From NCBI GenBank assembly GCA_039029135.1, contig JBCCGT010000011.1:62001-126000 (forward strand): a stretch of DNA of 64,000 bases. Reading direction: 5' to 3'. Source of the stretch: JALZVT01 sp039029135 (GTDB lineage: Bacteria; Pseudomonadota; Gammaproteobacteria; Pseudomonadales; Azotimanducaceae). The notes below the pieces were generated by a model. It ran no database searches and had not been told where the DNA came from. It saw only the letters and a list, made by a program, of their open reading frames with translations. This document shows, in pieces, positions 23,675 to 32,566 of this stretch (positions within the stretch are counted from its first letter, which is position 1; each line of letters begins with the position of its first letter). Made by a program: the position numbers and the translations under genes.

Positions 23675-25006
23675 ATGATCACGATTAAGAAAGGTCTGGA
23701 TTTGCCCATCGGCGGTGCTCCAGCGATCACGCTCGATGACAAGCCCCCGCGCACCGTCGCCGTGCTGGGGCCGGACTACATCGGTATGAAGCCGACGATG
23801 GCGGTCCGCGAGGGTGACCGAGTCGTCGCAGGCCAAGAGCTCTTCACCGACAAAAAAACGCCCGGTGTGCGCTTCACGGCACCTGCGGCGGGGACAGTAA
23901 GCGCGATCAATCGCGGCGCCAAGCGCGTATTGCTCTCGGTGGTTGTCGATGTCCAGGGGGATGAGGCTGAGACTTTCGCGGCCGGTACGCCCGGGACCAT
24001 GGGGCGCGACGCCATTGTGGAGACACTGGTCGCCAGCGGTCTGTGGCCGGCCCTGCGCACCCGACCATTCAGTCGCGTTCCCGAGATTGATGCCGAACCT
24101 AGCGCGATTTTCGTTACGGCTATGGACACCAATCCGCTGGCCGGCGACGCCCATTTCATCATCTCGCAGGCAGAAGAGGCGTTTGCGGCCGGCGTGGATG
24201 CGCTTGCCGAACTCACGCGGGGCACCGTCTATGTGTGTCACGAGGCGGGCAAGGAACCACCGGTAGGCAGCAACCCGCGTGTTCGTACCGAAGCGTTCGG
24301 CGGCGTCCATCCAGCGGGGCTGGCGGGGACACACATTCATTTTCTCGAGCCCGTTCACGCCAACAAGACCGTCTGGACGATTGGCTACCAGGATGTGATC
24401 GCGGTAGGCCGACTGCTGCAGACCGGACGGCTAGATAGTTCGCGGACCGTAGCGTTAGCCGGTCCTGGCATCCGTAATCCCAGGCTGTTGCGGACCACAC
24501 TCGGTGCGTCCACCGATGAACTTACCGCGGGCGAGCTGGCGGATGGCGAGCAGCGCACCGTGTCCGGATCGGTGCTTGCCGGACACACTGCCCGTGGCGC
24601 GCTCGCTTTTCTGGGTCGTTACCACAATCAGGTGTGTGTCCTTCCTGAAGGCCGCGAGCGCAAGCTGTTTGGGTACCTCACGCCCGGACCTAAGAGCCAC
24701 TCAGTGTTTCCGATCTACCTGTCCGCATGGCGTAAGCGCAGGGCGCTCGACTTCAGCACTACAACCAATGGCAGTACCCGCGGCATGGTCCCAATCGGCA
24801 CCTACGACTCCGTAATGCCGCTGGACATCCTGGCGACCCAGCTCATGCGGGCGCTCCTGGTCGGCGATATCGAGCGGGCCATCAACTTGGGTGCGCTCGA
24901 GCTCGATGAAGAAGACGTCGCCACCTGCACCTACGCATGTCCTGGCAAGTACGAATTCGGTCCGGTGCTGCGCACCGTGCTCGATCAGATTCATAAGGAA
25001 GGTTAG
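23675..25006 (+). CDS. nqrA: Na+-translocating NADH:quinone reductase subunit A
   Basis: A 443-residue NqrA, the hydrophilic cytoplasmic-side subunit that contributes to the ubiquinone site. It begins MITIKKGLDLPIGGAP, the family hallmark, followed by VGPDYIGMKP-like and GTVSAINRGAKR segments and a C-terminal CTYACPGKYEFGPVLRTVLDQIHKEG. The frame is open upstream, but the ATG at 23675 gives the conserved N terminus. It is first of six tightly packed nqr genes. The gene contains three GGACACAC/GTGTGTCC words (24327, 24590, 24633); the first is read as AGTHI inside a conserved region. Confidence 0.96.
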   Translation: MITIKKGLDLPIGGAPAITLDDKPPRTVAVLGPDYIGMKPTMAVREGDRVVAGQELFTDKKTPGVRFTAPAAGTVSAINRGAKRVLLSVVVDVQGDEAETFAAGTPGTMGRDAIVETLVASGLWPALRTRPFSRVPEIDAEPSAIFVTAMDTNPLAGDAHFIISQAEEAFAAGVDALAELTRGTVYVCHEAGKEPPVGSNPRVRTEAFGGVHPAGLAGTHIHFLEPVHANKTVWTIGYQDVIAVGRLLQTGRLDSSRTVALAGPGIRNPRLLRTTLGASTDELTAGELADGEQRTVSGSVLAGHTARGALAFLGRYHNQVCVLPEGRERKLFGYLTPGPKSHSVFPIYLSAWRKRRALDFSTTTNGSTRGMVPIGTYDSVMPLDILATQLMRALLVGDIERAINLGALELDEEDVATCTYACPGKYEFGPVLRTVLDQIHKEG

Positions 25007-25008
25007 CG

Positions 25009-26193
25009 TTGAGCCTACGATCGTTTCTCGACAGCATTGAGCCGCACTTCAAGGAGGGCGGTCGTCTCAAGGCGCTTTATCCCGCGTACGAGGCCATCGA
25101 TACCGCGCTTTACACGCCCGACTACGTCACGGGTGGCGCGTCTCACGTGCGTGATGGACTGAATCTAAAGCGCATCATGATCACGGTCTGGGCCGTGGCC
25201 TTTATTCCCGCCCTGGTTGGCTGCTATGTCGCCGGTTTTCAGGCCAATACAGCGCTGGCGGAGCTGGGACAGGCCAGCATCGGTGGCTGGCGTGCGTTTT
25301 TCCTCGACGCGCTGATCGGCTACGACCCCGCAAGCCTGTGGGATAACGTCGTGTTTGGTTTGGCCTATTTCCTGCCGCTATATGCCACGGTGTTTCTGTC
25401 GGGTATCGCCTTTGAGATCTGGTTTGCGTCCAAGCGCAACCACGAGGTCAACGAGGGCTTCTTCGTCACGTCTATTCTTTTCACCTTGACGCTGCCGGCG
25501 TCGACGCCGCTGTGGATGGCCGCGGTCGGCATCATCTTCGGCGTAGTGATCGGTAAAGAGGTGTTCGGCGGTACGGGCAAGAACTTCCTGAATCCGGCGC
25601 TCACCGGGCGGGCCTTCCTTTACTTCGCTTATCCCGGGCAAATGTCCGGCGACAGCATCTGGATCGCCGTCGATGGCTACACCCAGGCTACGCCGCTCGG
25701 CGCGGTGGCCGCCGGCGGCAGCTATGGCATGGACTGGACCACGGCCTTCTTCGGCAACATGCCTGGCTCGTTTGGCGAGACCTCGACGGCAGCCATTCTT
25801 ATCGCGGCGGCGCTGCTGATCCTTACCCGGATCGCCTCCTGGCGCGTCATGGCGGGCGTCGCGATCGGCATGACCGGGATGACGCTGCTGTTCAACGCAA
25901 TTTCATCGGACAACCCAATGTTCGCGGTGCCGTTCTACTGGCATTTCGTCATCGGCGGCTTCGCCTTTGGCGCAGTCTTCATGGCCACTGATCCTGTGTC
26001 CGCCGCGATGACGAACACAGGCCGCTGGATTTACGGGATCCTCATCGGCGTCATGTGCGCCCTGATCCGGGTCGTTAACCCGGCCTTCCCGGAAGGCATG
26101 ATGCTCGCCATCCTCTTTGGCAACCTGTTCGCACCGCTCATCGATCACTTTGTCGAACAACAGAACGTCAAGCGGAGACTGGCCCGTGTCTGA
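25009..26193 (+). CDS. nqrB: Na+-translocating NADH:quinone reductase subunit B
   Basis: A 394-residue integral membrane subunit with about ten hydrophobic segments, which holds riboflavin and a covalently bound FMN and forms part of the Na+ path. Family motifs: GLNLKRIMITVWAVAFIPAL, EVNEGFFVTSILFTLTLP, FGGTGKNFLNPALTGRAFLYFAYP, MATDPVSAAMTNTGRW. The presumed FMN-anchoring threonine is Thr228 in VDGYTQATPLG; the usual motif is S/TGAT, so the Gln at 226 deserves a check. A TTG start follows the nqrA stop by two bases, with AAGGA just upstream inside nqrA. Overlaps nqrC by 8 bases. Confidence 0.95.
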   Translation: MSLRSFLDSIEPHFKEGGRLKALYPAYEAIDTALYTPDYVTGGASHVRDGLNLKRIMITVWAVAFIPALVGCYVAGFQANTALAELGQASIGGWRAFFLDALIGYDPASLWDNVVFGLAYFLPLYATVFLSGIAFEIWFASKRNHEVNEGFFVTSILFTLTLPASTPLWMAAVGIIFGVVIGKEVFGGTGKNFLNPALTGRAFLYFAYPGQMSGDSIWIAVDGYTQATPLGAVAAGGSYGMDWTTAFFGNMPGSFGETSTAAILIAAALLILTRIASWRVMAGVAIGMTGMTLLFNAISSDNPMFAVPFYWHFVIGGFAFGAVFMATDPVSAAMTNTGRWIYGILIGVMCALIRVVNPAFPEGMMLAILFGNLFAPLIDHFVEQQNVKRRLARV

Positions 26194-27040
26194 GTACAAT
26201 AAGGACGGCCTGCCCAACATCCTGGGTGTGGCGATTGGCGTGTGTCTCGTTTGTTCGATCCTCGTGTCTCTGTCCGCCGTCGCGCTGCGGCCGCAACAGA
26301 AAGCCAACAAGGAGCTCGATCAGAAGCAGAACGTCCTCCGCGCGGCGGGGCTGCTGCCCGCAACGGGTGTGGTGGACGCTCAGGGTCGCGGCGTCGACGA
26401 ACTGTTCAGCGCCTTCGAGTCACGGATCGTCGATCTGGACACCGGCGAGTATGTCGACGGGATCGACGTCGCCACCTTCGATCACATCAAGGCAGCTAAG
26501 GACCCGACCCAGTCTCGAGCGCTCTCCAAGGATGAAGACGCCGCGACCATCGCGCGGCGCGAGAATCGCTCAATCGTCTACGTCATGCGGGACGACCAAG
26601 GTGACGTTGAAAAGGTTGTGCTACCCGTGCGCGGCTACGGGCTCTGGGGCACGCTGTTTGGGTATCTCGCGCTGGAAGGCGATCTGCAGACGGTGGCCGG
26701 CCTCGGCTACTACCAGCACAAGGAAACCCCCGGTCTTGGCGGCGAGGTGGACAACCCGCTGTGGAAGGCCAAGTGGCCCGGTGTGAAGGTGTTCGATGAC
26801 GCGGGCATTCCCGCCGTCGTTCTGGTCAAGACCCGCTCACCGTCTGGCTCCGTCGCGGCCAGCCACGAAGTCGACGCGCTCTCTGGTGCGACCTTCACCA
26901 GTCGGGGCGTCGAAAACATGATTCGCTATTGGACCGGCGCGGGTGGCTTCGGTCCGTTTCTAGAGCAACTGCGGCGAGCGCAGCGCGGCGTCGCCGGGCC
27001 CGTGTCCGCCCCCGAGCAGCCGACGAAGGGAGCAGCCTGA
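26186..27040 (+). CDS. nqrC: Na+-translocating NADH:quinone reductase subunit C
   Basis: A 284-residue subunit with one N-terminal membrane helix (LGVAIGVCLVCSILVSLSAVAL) and a periplasmic FMN domain. The FMN is attached to the threonine of SGAT in VDALSGATFTSRGVENMIRYW near residues 230-235, a canonical flavinylation motif. GLWGTLFGYLAL and YYQHKETPGLGGEVDNPLWKAKWPG are family-specific. The GTG start at 26186 overlaps the nqrB end by 8 bases. An ApbE flavin transferase would be needed; none is seen in the window. Confidence 0.95.
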   Translation: MSEYNKDGLPNILGVAIGVCLVCSILVSLSAVALRPQQKANKELDQKQNVLRAAGLLPATGVVDAQGRGVDELFSAFESRIVDLDTGEYVDGIDVATFDHIKAAKDPTQSRALSKDEDAATIARRENRSIVYVMRDDQGDVEKVVLPVRGYGLWGTLFGYLALEGDLQTVAGLGYYQHKETPGLGGEVDNPLWKAKWPGVKVFDDAGIPAVVLVKTRSPSGSVAASHEVDALSGATFTSRGVENMIRYWTGAGGFGPFLEQLRRAQRGVAGPVSAPEQPTKGAA

Positions 27041-27702
27041 TGGCTAAGGCGAAAGAGGTCCTCGTCGACCCTATATTCAACAACAATCCGATCGCCCTGC
27101 AGGTTCTCGGAATCTGCTCAGCGCTCGCGGTGACGGTAAAGATGTCGACGACGCTGGTGATGTGCGTCGCCGTGATCTTCGTCTGCGCGATGTCCAACTT
27201 GATGGTGTCTGTCATCCGCAACGTCATCCCGACCAACATCCGCATCATCGTGCAGATGACCATCATCGCCAGCCTGGTCATCCTGGTCGATCAGGTGCTG
27301 CAGGCGGTGGCGTACGACCTCAGCAAACAGATGTCGGTGTTCGTCGGTCTGATCATCACGAACTGCATCGTGATGGGCCGGGCGGAGGCCTTCGCGATGC
27401 AGAATCCGCCGCTGATGTCGCTGCTGGACGGCGTCGGGAATGCCCTCGGCTACAGCCTGATCCTGATCCTCGTCGCGCTCATTCGCGAGCCGCTGGGGTC
27501 GGGTACGCTGCTCGGCTACGAGATTCTGCCGCTGGTGTCGCAGGGTGGCTGGTACTACTCCAACGGCATGATGCTGCTGTCACCCAGCGCATTCTTCATT
27601 ATCGGCCTCTTAATCTGGGCGCTGCGCGCGTGGAAGCCCGATCAAGTTGAGGCGCCCGAATACCAGATTGCCTCCAACGTGCAGTACCGGGAGGCGCTGT
27701 AA
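27040..27702 (+). CDS. nqrD: Na+-translocating NADH:quinone reductase subunit D
   Basis: A 220-residue polytopic membrane subunit, paired with NqrE. It shows six hydrophobic segments and the conserved cysteines in LGICSALAVTVK and GLIITNCIVMGRAEAFAMQNPP, which with those of NqrE coordinate the intramembrane iron centre. ATG 27040 shares one base with the nqrC stop (TGATG). The C terminus (APEYQIASNVQYREAL) is cytoplasmic. Confidence 0.96.
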   Translation: MAKAKEVLVDPIFNNNPIALQVLGICSALAVTVKMSTTLVMCVAVIFVCAMSNLMVSVIRNVIPTNIRIIVQMTIIASLVILVDQVLQAVAYDLSKQMSVFVGLIITNCIVMGRAEAFAMQNPPLMSLLDGVGNALGYSLILILVALIREPLGSGTLLGYEILPLVSQGGWYYSNGMMLLSPSAFFIIGLLIWALRAWKPDQVEAPEYQIASNVQYREAL

Positions 27703-28313
27703 TGCTGGAGCAGTACCTGGGCCTGTTCGTTCGGGCCATCTTTGTCGAGAACATGGCGCTCACGTTCTTCTTAGGCATGTGCACCTTCATCGCGATTTCC
27801 AAGAAAATCTCGACGGCCATTGGCCTCGGCATCGCGGTGATCGTCGTGCTCGGCATCACGGTGCCGACCAACAACCTCATCTACACCTATCTCCTCAAGG
27901 AAGGCGCGCTGAGCTGGGCCGGCTATCCGGACGTCGATCTCAGCTTCCTCACTTTTCTCGCCTACATCGGCGTGATCGCGGCGATGGTGCAGATTCTCGA
28001 GATGTTTCTCGATCGCTTCGTGCCGACGCTGTACAACGCGCTGGGGGTGTTCCTGCCGCTCATTACCGTGAACTGCGCCATTCTGGCCGGCTCGCTGTTC
28101 ATGGAAGAGCGCGACTACACCTTCGGCGAAAGCGTCGTGTTCGGGCTGGGCGCGGGCGTGGGCTGGGCGCTCGCGATCACGGCGCTCGCGGGCGTGCGCG
28201 AGAAATTGAAGTATTCGGATGTACCGGAAGGTCTGCGGGGCTTAGGCATCACGTTTATCTGCGTGGGTCTACTGTCGCTGTGCTTCATGTCGTTCGGCGG
28301 TATTGATATCTAG
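27702..28313 (+). CDS. nqrE: Na+-translocating NADH:quinone reductase subunit E
   Basis: A 203-residue membrane subunit, structurally inverted relative to NqrD. The iron-site cysteines are in FFLGMCTFIAISKK and PLITVNCAILAGSLFMEERDYTFGESVVFGLGAGVGWALAI. It starts MLEQYLGLFVRAIFVENMALTFFLGMC, nearly identical to the family consensus. The start overlaps the nqrD stop by one base (TAATG). Confidence 0.97.
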   Translation: MLEQYLGLFVRAIFVENMALTFFLGMCTFIAISKKISTAIGLGIAVIVVLGITVPTNNLIYTYLLKEGALSWAGYPDVDLSFLTFLAYIGVIAAMVQILEMFLDRFVPTLYNALGVFLPLITVNCAILAGSLFMEERDYTFGESVVFGLGAGVGWALAITALAGVREKLKYSDVPEGLRGLGITFICVGLLSLCFMSFGGIDI

Positions 28314-28324
28314 GGCAACCACAG

Positions 28325-29557
28325 ATGTTTGGAACCACAGTCACCCTCGGGATCGCGATGTTCACCATCACGGTGCTCTTTCTCGTTGCGATCATTCTGT
28401 TTGCACGTTCACGCCTGGTGAGCACCGGCGACGTCGTGATCGAGGTCAACGGTGACCCGACGAAGGCGCTGACCGTGCCGGCCGGCGACAAGCTGCTCGG
28501 CACGCTGGCGGCGAAAGGCGTGTTTCTCTCCAGCGCCTGCGGTGGCGGCGGAACCTGCGCACAGTGTCGCTGCCAGGTCGTCGAAGGCGGTGGCTCTATC
28601 CTGTCCACGGAGGAGGGGCACTTTACCCGCGGCGAGATCGGCGACAACTGGCGCCTGTCCTGTCAGGTGGCCGTCAAGCAGGACATGAAGATCCAGATCC
28701 CCGAGGACGCCTTTGGCGTCAAGCGCTGGGAATGCGAGGTGATCTCGAACGAAAACGTGGCGACCTTTATCAAGGAACTGACGCTGAAACTGCCCGAAGG
28801 CGAGGACGTCGACTTCCAGGCGGGCGGTTTCGTGCAGCTGGAGATTCCGCCGTACACCGTGGACTACCGGACCTTCGACGTCGAAGAGGAGTACCACGGC
28901 GACTGGGACCGCTTCGGGGTCTGGAACAACGTTTCTAAGGTCGATGACGTGACCATTCGCGCCTATTCGATGGCGAACTACCCGGAAGAAAAGGGCATCC
29001 TGAAGTTCAACATCCGCATCGCCTCGCCGCCGCCCGGCACCGACTTTCCGCCCGGTGCGATGTCGAGCTATGTGTTCAACCTGAAGCCGGGTGACAAGCT
29101 CACCGTGTTTGGCCCCTACGGCGATTTCTTCACCAAGGAAACGCCCGCCGAGAAGATCTGGATCGGCGGCGGTGCGGGCATGGCACCGCTGCGCTCGCAG
29201 GTGTTCGATGAACTGAAGCGCAAGCAAAACGCCGACGTGAAGATGAGCTACTGGTACGGCGCCCGATCGCTGCGCGAGATGTTCTATTCGGAGGAATTCG
29301 AGGAACTGGCCGAGCGCTACGACAACTTCAGCTGGCACGTTGCGCTGTCGGATCCGCTGCCCGAGGACAACTGGGAAGGGGACACGGGTTTCATCCACAA
29401 CGTGGTGCTCGAAAACTACCTGCAGGGCCATCCGAATCCCGAGGACTGCGAGTACTATCTTTGCGGACCGCCGCCCATGATCCAGGCCGTCCTCGCCATG
29501 CTCGATGATCTGGGCGTTGAGCCTGAGAACATCCTGCTGGACGACTTCGGCGGCTAG
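28325..29557 (+). CDS. nqrF: Na+-translocating NADH:quinone reductase subunit F (NADH dehydrogenase module)
   Basis: A 410-residue electron-entry subunit. One N-terminal helix (TLGIAMFTITVLFLVAIILFA) anchors it. The 2Fe-2S domain has SSACGGGGTCAQCRCQV and the fourth cysteine in LSCQVAVK. The FAD domain carries RAYSMANYPEEKG, and the NADH domain IWIGGGAGMAPLRSQ and YYLCGPPPMIQAVLAML. It takes electrons from NADH and feeds the intramembrane iron centre. Last gene of the operon; nqrM and apbE, often next to it elsewhere, do not follow. Confidence 0.97.
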   Translation: MFGTTVTLGIAMFTITVLFLVAIILFARSRLVSTGDVVIEVNGDPTKALTVPAGDKLLGTLAAKGVFLSSACGGGGTCAQCRCQVVEGGGSILSTEEGHFTRGEIGDNWRLSCQVAVKQDMKIQIPEDAFGVKRWECEVISNENVATFIKELTLKLPEGEDVDFQAGGFVQLEIPPYTVDYRTFDVEEEYHGDWDRFGVWNNVSKVDDVTIRAYSMANYPEEKGILKFNIRIASPPPGTDFPPGAMSSYVFNLKPGDKLTVFGPYGDFFTKETPAEKIWIGGGAGMAPLRSQVFDELKRKQNADVKMSYWYGARSLREMFYSEEFEELAERYDNFSWHVALSDPLPEDNWEGDTGFIHNVVLENYLQGHPNPEDCEYYLCGPPPMIQAVLAMLDDLGVEPENILLDDFGG

Positions 29558-29568
29558 ACGGCTCGACC

Positions 29569-29952
29569 ATGCGGTACCGCGTGTCCTGCCACTGCGGCGC
29601 GCTCGTGGGCGCGGTGGAGGCCCCGGAGGACATCGAGGTTCTCGACTGCAACTGCTCGATTTGCGCCGCCTGTGGGTACCTCCACCTCATAGTCCCCAAG
29701 GCCCAGTTCGAGATCATCGACGACCGCGCAGCGACCGAGTACCGCTTCGGCACGGGCGCTGCCCGCCACTTCTTCTGCTCGATCTGCGGCGTCAAACCCT
29801 GGTACATCGCGCGCTCCAATCCCGATGGTTATGACATCAACGCCCGCTGCCTGAGCCCGGCGCCCCGCAGCCGAACCATCACACCCTTCGACGGTCAGAA
29901 CTGGGAGGCGAACGCCGAGGCCCTCGCTCACTTGTCTCGGGAAGGCAGCTAA
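29569..29952 (+). CDS. GFA/CENP-V family zinc protein (glutathione-dependent formaldehyde-activating-like)
   Basis: A 127-residue single-domain GFA protein with the family's paired zinc sites: CHCGA near residue 8, DCNCSICAACGYLHLIV, and FFCSICGVKPWYIARSNP. The prototype Gfa is said to speed S-hydroxymethylglutathione formation, but most family members are of unknown activity. A glutathione-dependent formaldehyde dehydrogenase is encoded at 62 kb, so a role in that route is possible but not implied by position. It starts 12 bases after nqrF and may be read through from the nqr operon. Confidence 0.88.
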   Translation: MRYRVSCHCGALVGAVEAPEDIEVLDCNCSICAACGYLHLIVPKAQFEIIDDRAATEYRFGTGAARHFFCSICGVKPWYIARSNPDGYDINARCLSPAPRSRTITPFDGQNWEANAEALAHLSREGS

Positions 29953-30046
29953 GGGCGGGCAACCTGTCCCAGTCTCTCGGCCACTGTGCTGTGCGGTCTG
30001 TCGAGGCTGCGACCATCGCCTCAACTAGATTGACTGGGATTCTAGA

Positions 30047-30895
30047 TTGAGCTCGCAATCTATTGATTTAAATAATCTTTCACCTCGGCTCGCGCTGTTC
30101 TTGTCGGTGTGCGGGCACCTGGTGCTGCTGGCCTATCTGCCGGTGCTACTGCCATTAACGGCGCCTGCTGAGCGCCGCGCCTCGACCGGCACGGGCGCTG
30201 CACTGGAGCTGCTGCTGGGGGTTGATCTCGCCCCTGCGGAGCGCGCCGCGCCGACGCCCGCGCGGGTTGACGTCGACGCTGCCAAGATCGGGACACACGA
30301 AGTTGCGAAGCGGAACGACGAGAAAGGGCAAACAGGGAAGGGGACACACGACCCAAAGATCGCGACGGGAGATCGAGCGTCCGATGCAGCTGCTACCGAT
30401 GCGGCGCGGTCCAGCCGATCTGGCCCGATCGCCTTTGAGCTGGCCGCGGAGAATGCAGACTTGGCGTCGCCGGGTGCGGAATTGGCCGATTCGCCGCCCG
30501 ACAGTGAGGGCAGTCCTGCGGCATCGTCCGGTCTGAATCTGGCGCGCCCGTCCGAATGGGACACGTTGGTCGAGTCTGCCGCTGAACCTGGGGTTGCCCT
30601 GTTCAAACGCAGCGATGCTCGCCGACACGCGTTGGTGCTGCAGGATCGGCGTCGCGCTGAAGCGCTACGACAGAACCAGATCGAGCGCTTTGGGCACGCA
30701 GCCGACGGCTACGGCCGTCAGACGGGAACGGGGGAGGCGGTTAAGACAGATCAGGGCTGTTTCGAGCTGCGCGAGGATCTCCACACCTCGGGCCAGCAGC
30801 GTCGTTGGTGGCGAACCGGCTGCAAGGATGGCCGCAAACCCGCCTGGCGACGCAAGATACTGGCCTTTGACGGCGACGCTGCTAGCGACCCTTGA
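30047..30895 (+). CDS. Inner-membrane anchored protein of unknown function with TonB-like layout
   Basis: A 282-residue protein starting at TTG 30047. It has one N-terminal membrane helix (RLALFLSVCGHLVLLAYLPVLLPL), a long low-complexity Ala/Asp/Ser region (residues 45-165) and a small basic C-terminal domain (ALFKRSDARRHALVLQDRR to WWRTGCKDGRKPAWRRK) with two cysteines. This is the layout of TonB or TolA proteins, but the C-terminal domain does not show a TonB signature. Two exact GGGACACACGA copies are in the linker (30290-30300, 30340-30351), read as GTHE and GTHD. The 3' end overlaps the convergent enoyl-CoA hydratase gene by 14 bases. Confidence 0.6.
   Translation: MSSQSIDLNNLSPRLALFLSVCGHLVLLAYLPVLLPLTAPAERRASTGTGAALELLLGVDLAPAERAAPTPARVDVDAAKIGTHEVAKRNDEKGQTGKGTHDPKIATGDRASDAAATDAARSSRSGPIAFELAAENADLASPGAELADSPPDSEGSPAASSGLNLARPSEWDTLVESAAEPGVALFKRSDARRHALVLQDRRRAEALRQNQIERFGHAADGYGRQTGTGEAVKTDQGCFELREDLHTSGQQRRWWRTGCKDGRKPAWRRKILAFDGDAASDP
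30290..30351 (+). repeat. Two GGGACACACGA words inside the TonB-like gene
   Basis: Exact copies at 30290-30300 and 30340-30351 are 50 bases apart in the same orientation. The reading frame gives IGTHEV and KGTHDP, a third frame compared with the copies in other genes. A shorter GGGACACG lies at 30558-30565. Confidence 0.8.
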
Positions 30896-31676
30896 ACTCG
30901 GGTTCCCGCTTTTCGAGAAAGGAGGCAATGCCCTCACGGAAATCGGCGGACTGCATCAGCGGCTGGAGCTGCAGGAACACATGGTGGACGTGATCGTTGA
31001 AGGTCTCGTCCAGCCCCATGCGCATCATCCGCTTTGACGCCTGCACCGCCAGCGGGGCGTTGCGGGCGACGGCGCGCGCCAACTGCTGCGCGCACTCGGC
31101 GACCTCGTTGTGGGACACCACCTGATTGGTCAGGCCGTATGAATCGCACTCTGCCGCGCTCAGCGTTTTGCCCGTGAAAATGATTTCCGACGCTTTCGCC
31201 CAGCCGATCATGCGCGGCAACAGCCAAGTGCCCCCCGACTCGGGCACGATGCCGCGAGCGGTAAAGGCCGCAGCGAGCTTCGCCGTGTCCGCCATGATCC
31301 GCATGTCACAGCCGAGCGCCAGGTCCATGCCGTAGCCGGCGGCGGACCCGTTGAGCGCGCAGATCGTGGGCGTGTCGATGTTGTGCAGCACGGTGGGCGG
31401 CGTGTTGCGCAAATCGAGATTTGAGGGGGCTGGTCGGTCCGCCGTCAGCGCATCCGTCACGTCGTTGTTGCCGCCGCCGGCGAGATCCAGGCCGGCGCAG
31501 AAGAATTTGCCGCTGCCGGTAATGATGATGGCGCGCACGTCTGGGTCGGCATCGGCCGCGAGCAGGTGCTCGCACAGCTTGCCAAGCATCGCCCCAGAGA
31601 TCGTGTTGCGCTGCTCTGGACGATTCAGCGTAATCGTCGCGACCGCATCGGCGACGTCATAAAGCACTTCGGTCAC
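30882..31676 (-). CDS. Enoyl-CoA hydratase/isomerase family protein
   Basis: A 264-residue crotonase-fold enzyme. The oxyanion-hole strands are KFFCAGLDLAGG and NGSAAGYGMDLALGCDMRI, and the acidic catalytic position is in GIVPESGGTWLLPRMIG, the glutamate being retained. ITLNRPEQRNTISGAM is the family opening. It likely hydrates a 2-enoyl-CoA; the exact acyl substrate is unknown. The start is GTG at 31676, overlapping the upstream Nudix gene's stop (GTGA), so they are coupled. The open frame extends upstream into the Nudix gene without domain content. Confidence 0.9.
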   Translation of the reverse strand: MTEVLYDVADAVATITLNRPEQRNTISGAMLGKLCEHLLAADADPDVRAIIITGSGKFFCAGLDLAGGGNNDVTDALTADRPAPSNLDLRNTPPTVLHNIDTPTICALNGSAAGYGMDLALGCDMRIMADTAKLAAAFTARGIVPESGGTWLLPRMIGWAKASEIIFTGKTLSAAECDSYGLTNQVVSHNEVAECAQQLARAVARNAPLAVQASKRMMRMGLDETFNDHVHHVFLQLQPLMQSADFREGIASFLEKREPEFKGR

Positions 31677-32467
31677 GCGCGTCTCTCCGGCATTTTCTCC
31701 TCGCTGATGTCGTAGCCCGCTTCGGGCGGGATGCAAAGGTACTGGCCGTCGTCGCGTTTTTCCATCCAGGGGAGCACTGGGACGGGCTTCGCCGGTAGCT
31801 GATCGAAAGCCTCGGCAACCGTGGTCGCGCGATCCAATGCATGGATGTTGCGCAGGGTAGGAAAGATGATCGTCCGCTGACCGGATTCCGCATCCCCGAT
31901 CGCATCAGCCGGTCGAATCCACACGGAGTCGACCGACTCGTAGCCGTCGTGCACCGCGAGCTGATCCGGCGGTGCGGACGCAACGAAGAAGTGCGTATCG
32001 AAACGCTTGGGCATCATCTCTGGCGTAATCCAGTGCGCGAAATGCCCCAGGGCACCACAGTCCAGAACCAGGTGTTGTTCGCGCAGAAACTGGGCGAATC
32101 CCAGCTCGCCGTTGTTGATCGGCTCGCGATAGGTCTGCAGGGACGCAAGACGCTCGCCGTCGATGAGGCGATCCTCACCCAATCTGCGGGCCAGCAGCAC
32201 GCCGCACTCTTCGAACGCCTCGCGCAGCGCGGCCACCTGCGCGCCGAACAGATCATCGTCGTCGGTACCGCCGATCGCCAGCTCGCGTAGCTCCGGTTCG
32301 AAATCCTGCGGATCAGCCTTGCCGCCGGGAAAGACGAGTGCCCCCGAGGCAAAATCGATCTGATGATGGCGGACGACCATGAAGACTTCGAGGCCATCGG
32401 GCGCGTCGCGCAGCAGCAGTACGGTCGCCGCGGGAACCGTCGGCGCAATCGATCGTTTCTGTGACAT
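31673..32467 (-). CDS. Nudix hydrolase, NUDT19-like (acyl-CoA diphosphatase type)
   Basis: A 264-residue Nudix protein. The Nudix box is split: GALVFPGGKADPQDFE is followed by about 20 extra residues before AALREAFEECGVLLARR, the arrangement of NUDT19/RP2-like enzymes that act on CoA esters. FLREQHLVLDCGALGHFAHWITPEMMPKRFDTHFFVA also fits that subfamily. Coupling to the enoyl-CoA hydratase (4-base overlap) supports a CoA-ester substrate. It diverges from the DUF503 gene. Confidence 0.85.
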   Translation of the reverse strand: MSQKRSIAPTVPAATVLLLRDAPDGLEVFMVVRHHQIDFASGALVFPGGKADPQDFEPELRELAIGGTDDDDLFGAQVAALREAFEECGVLLARRLGEDRLIDGERLASLQTYREPINNGELGFAQFLREQHLVLDCGALGHFAHWITPEMMPKRFDTHFFVASAPPDQLAVHDGYESVDSVWIRPADAIGDAESGQRTIIFPTLRNIHALDRATTVAEAFDQLPAKPVPVLPWMEKRDDGQYLCIPPEAGYDISEEKMPERRA

Positions 32468-32566
32468 GAATTCTCCCTTCGTGAAGATGTTCGCCCATCA
32501 CCATGGGTATGGCAAACTCTGGGCTACTGCCTCACGACGCCGGCGTTCGCTGCCGGCCCTGTCCAG

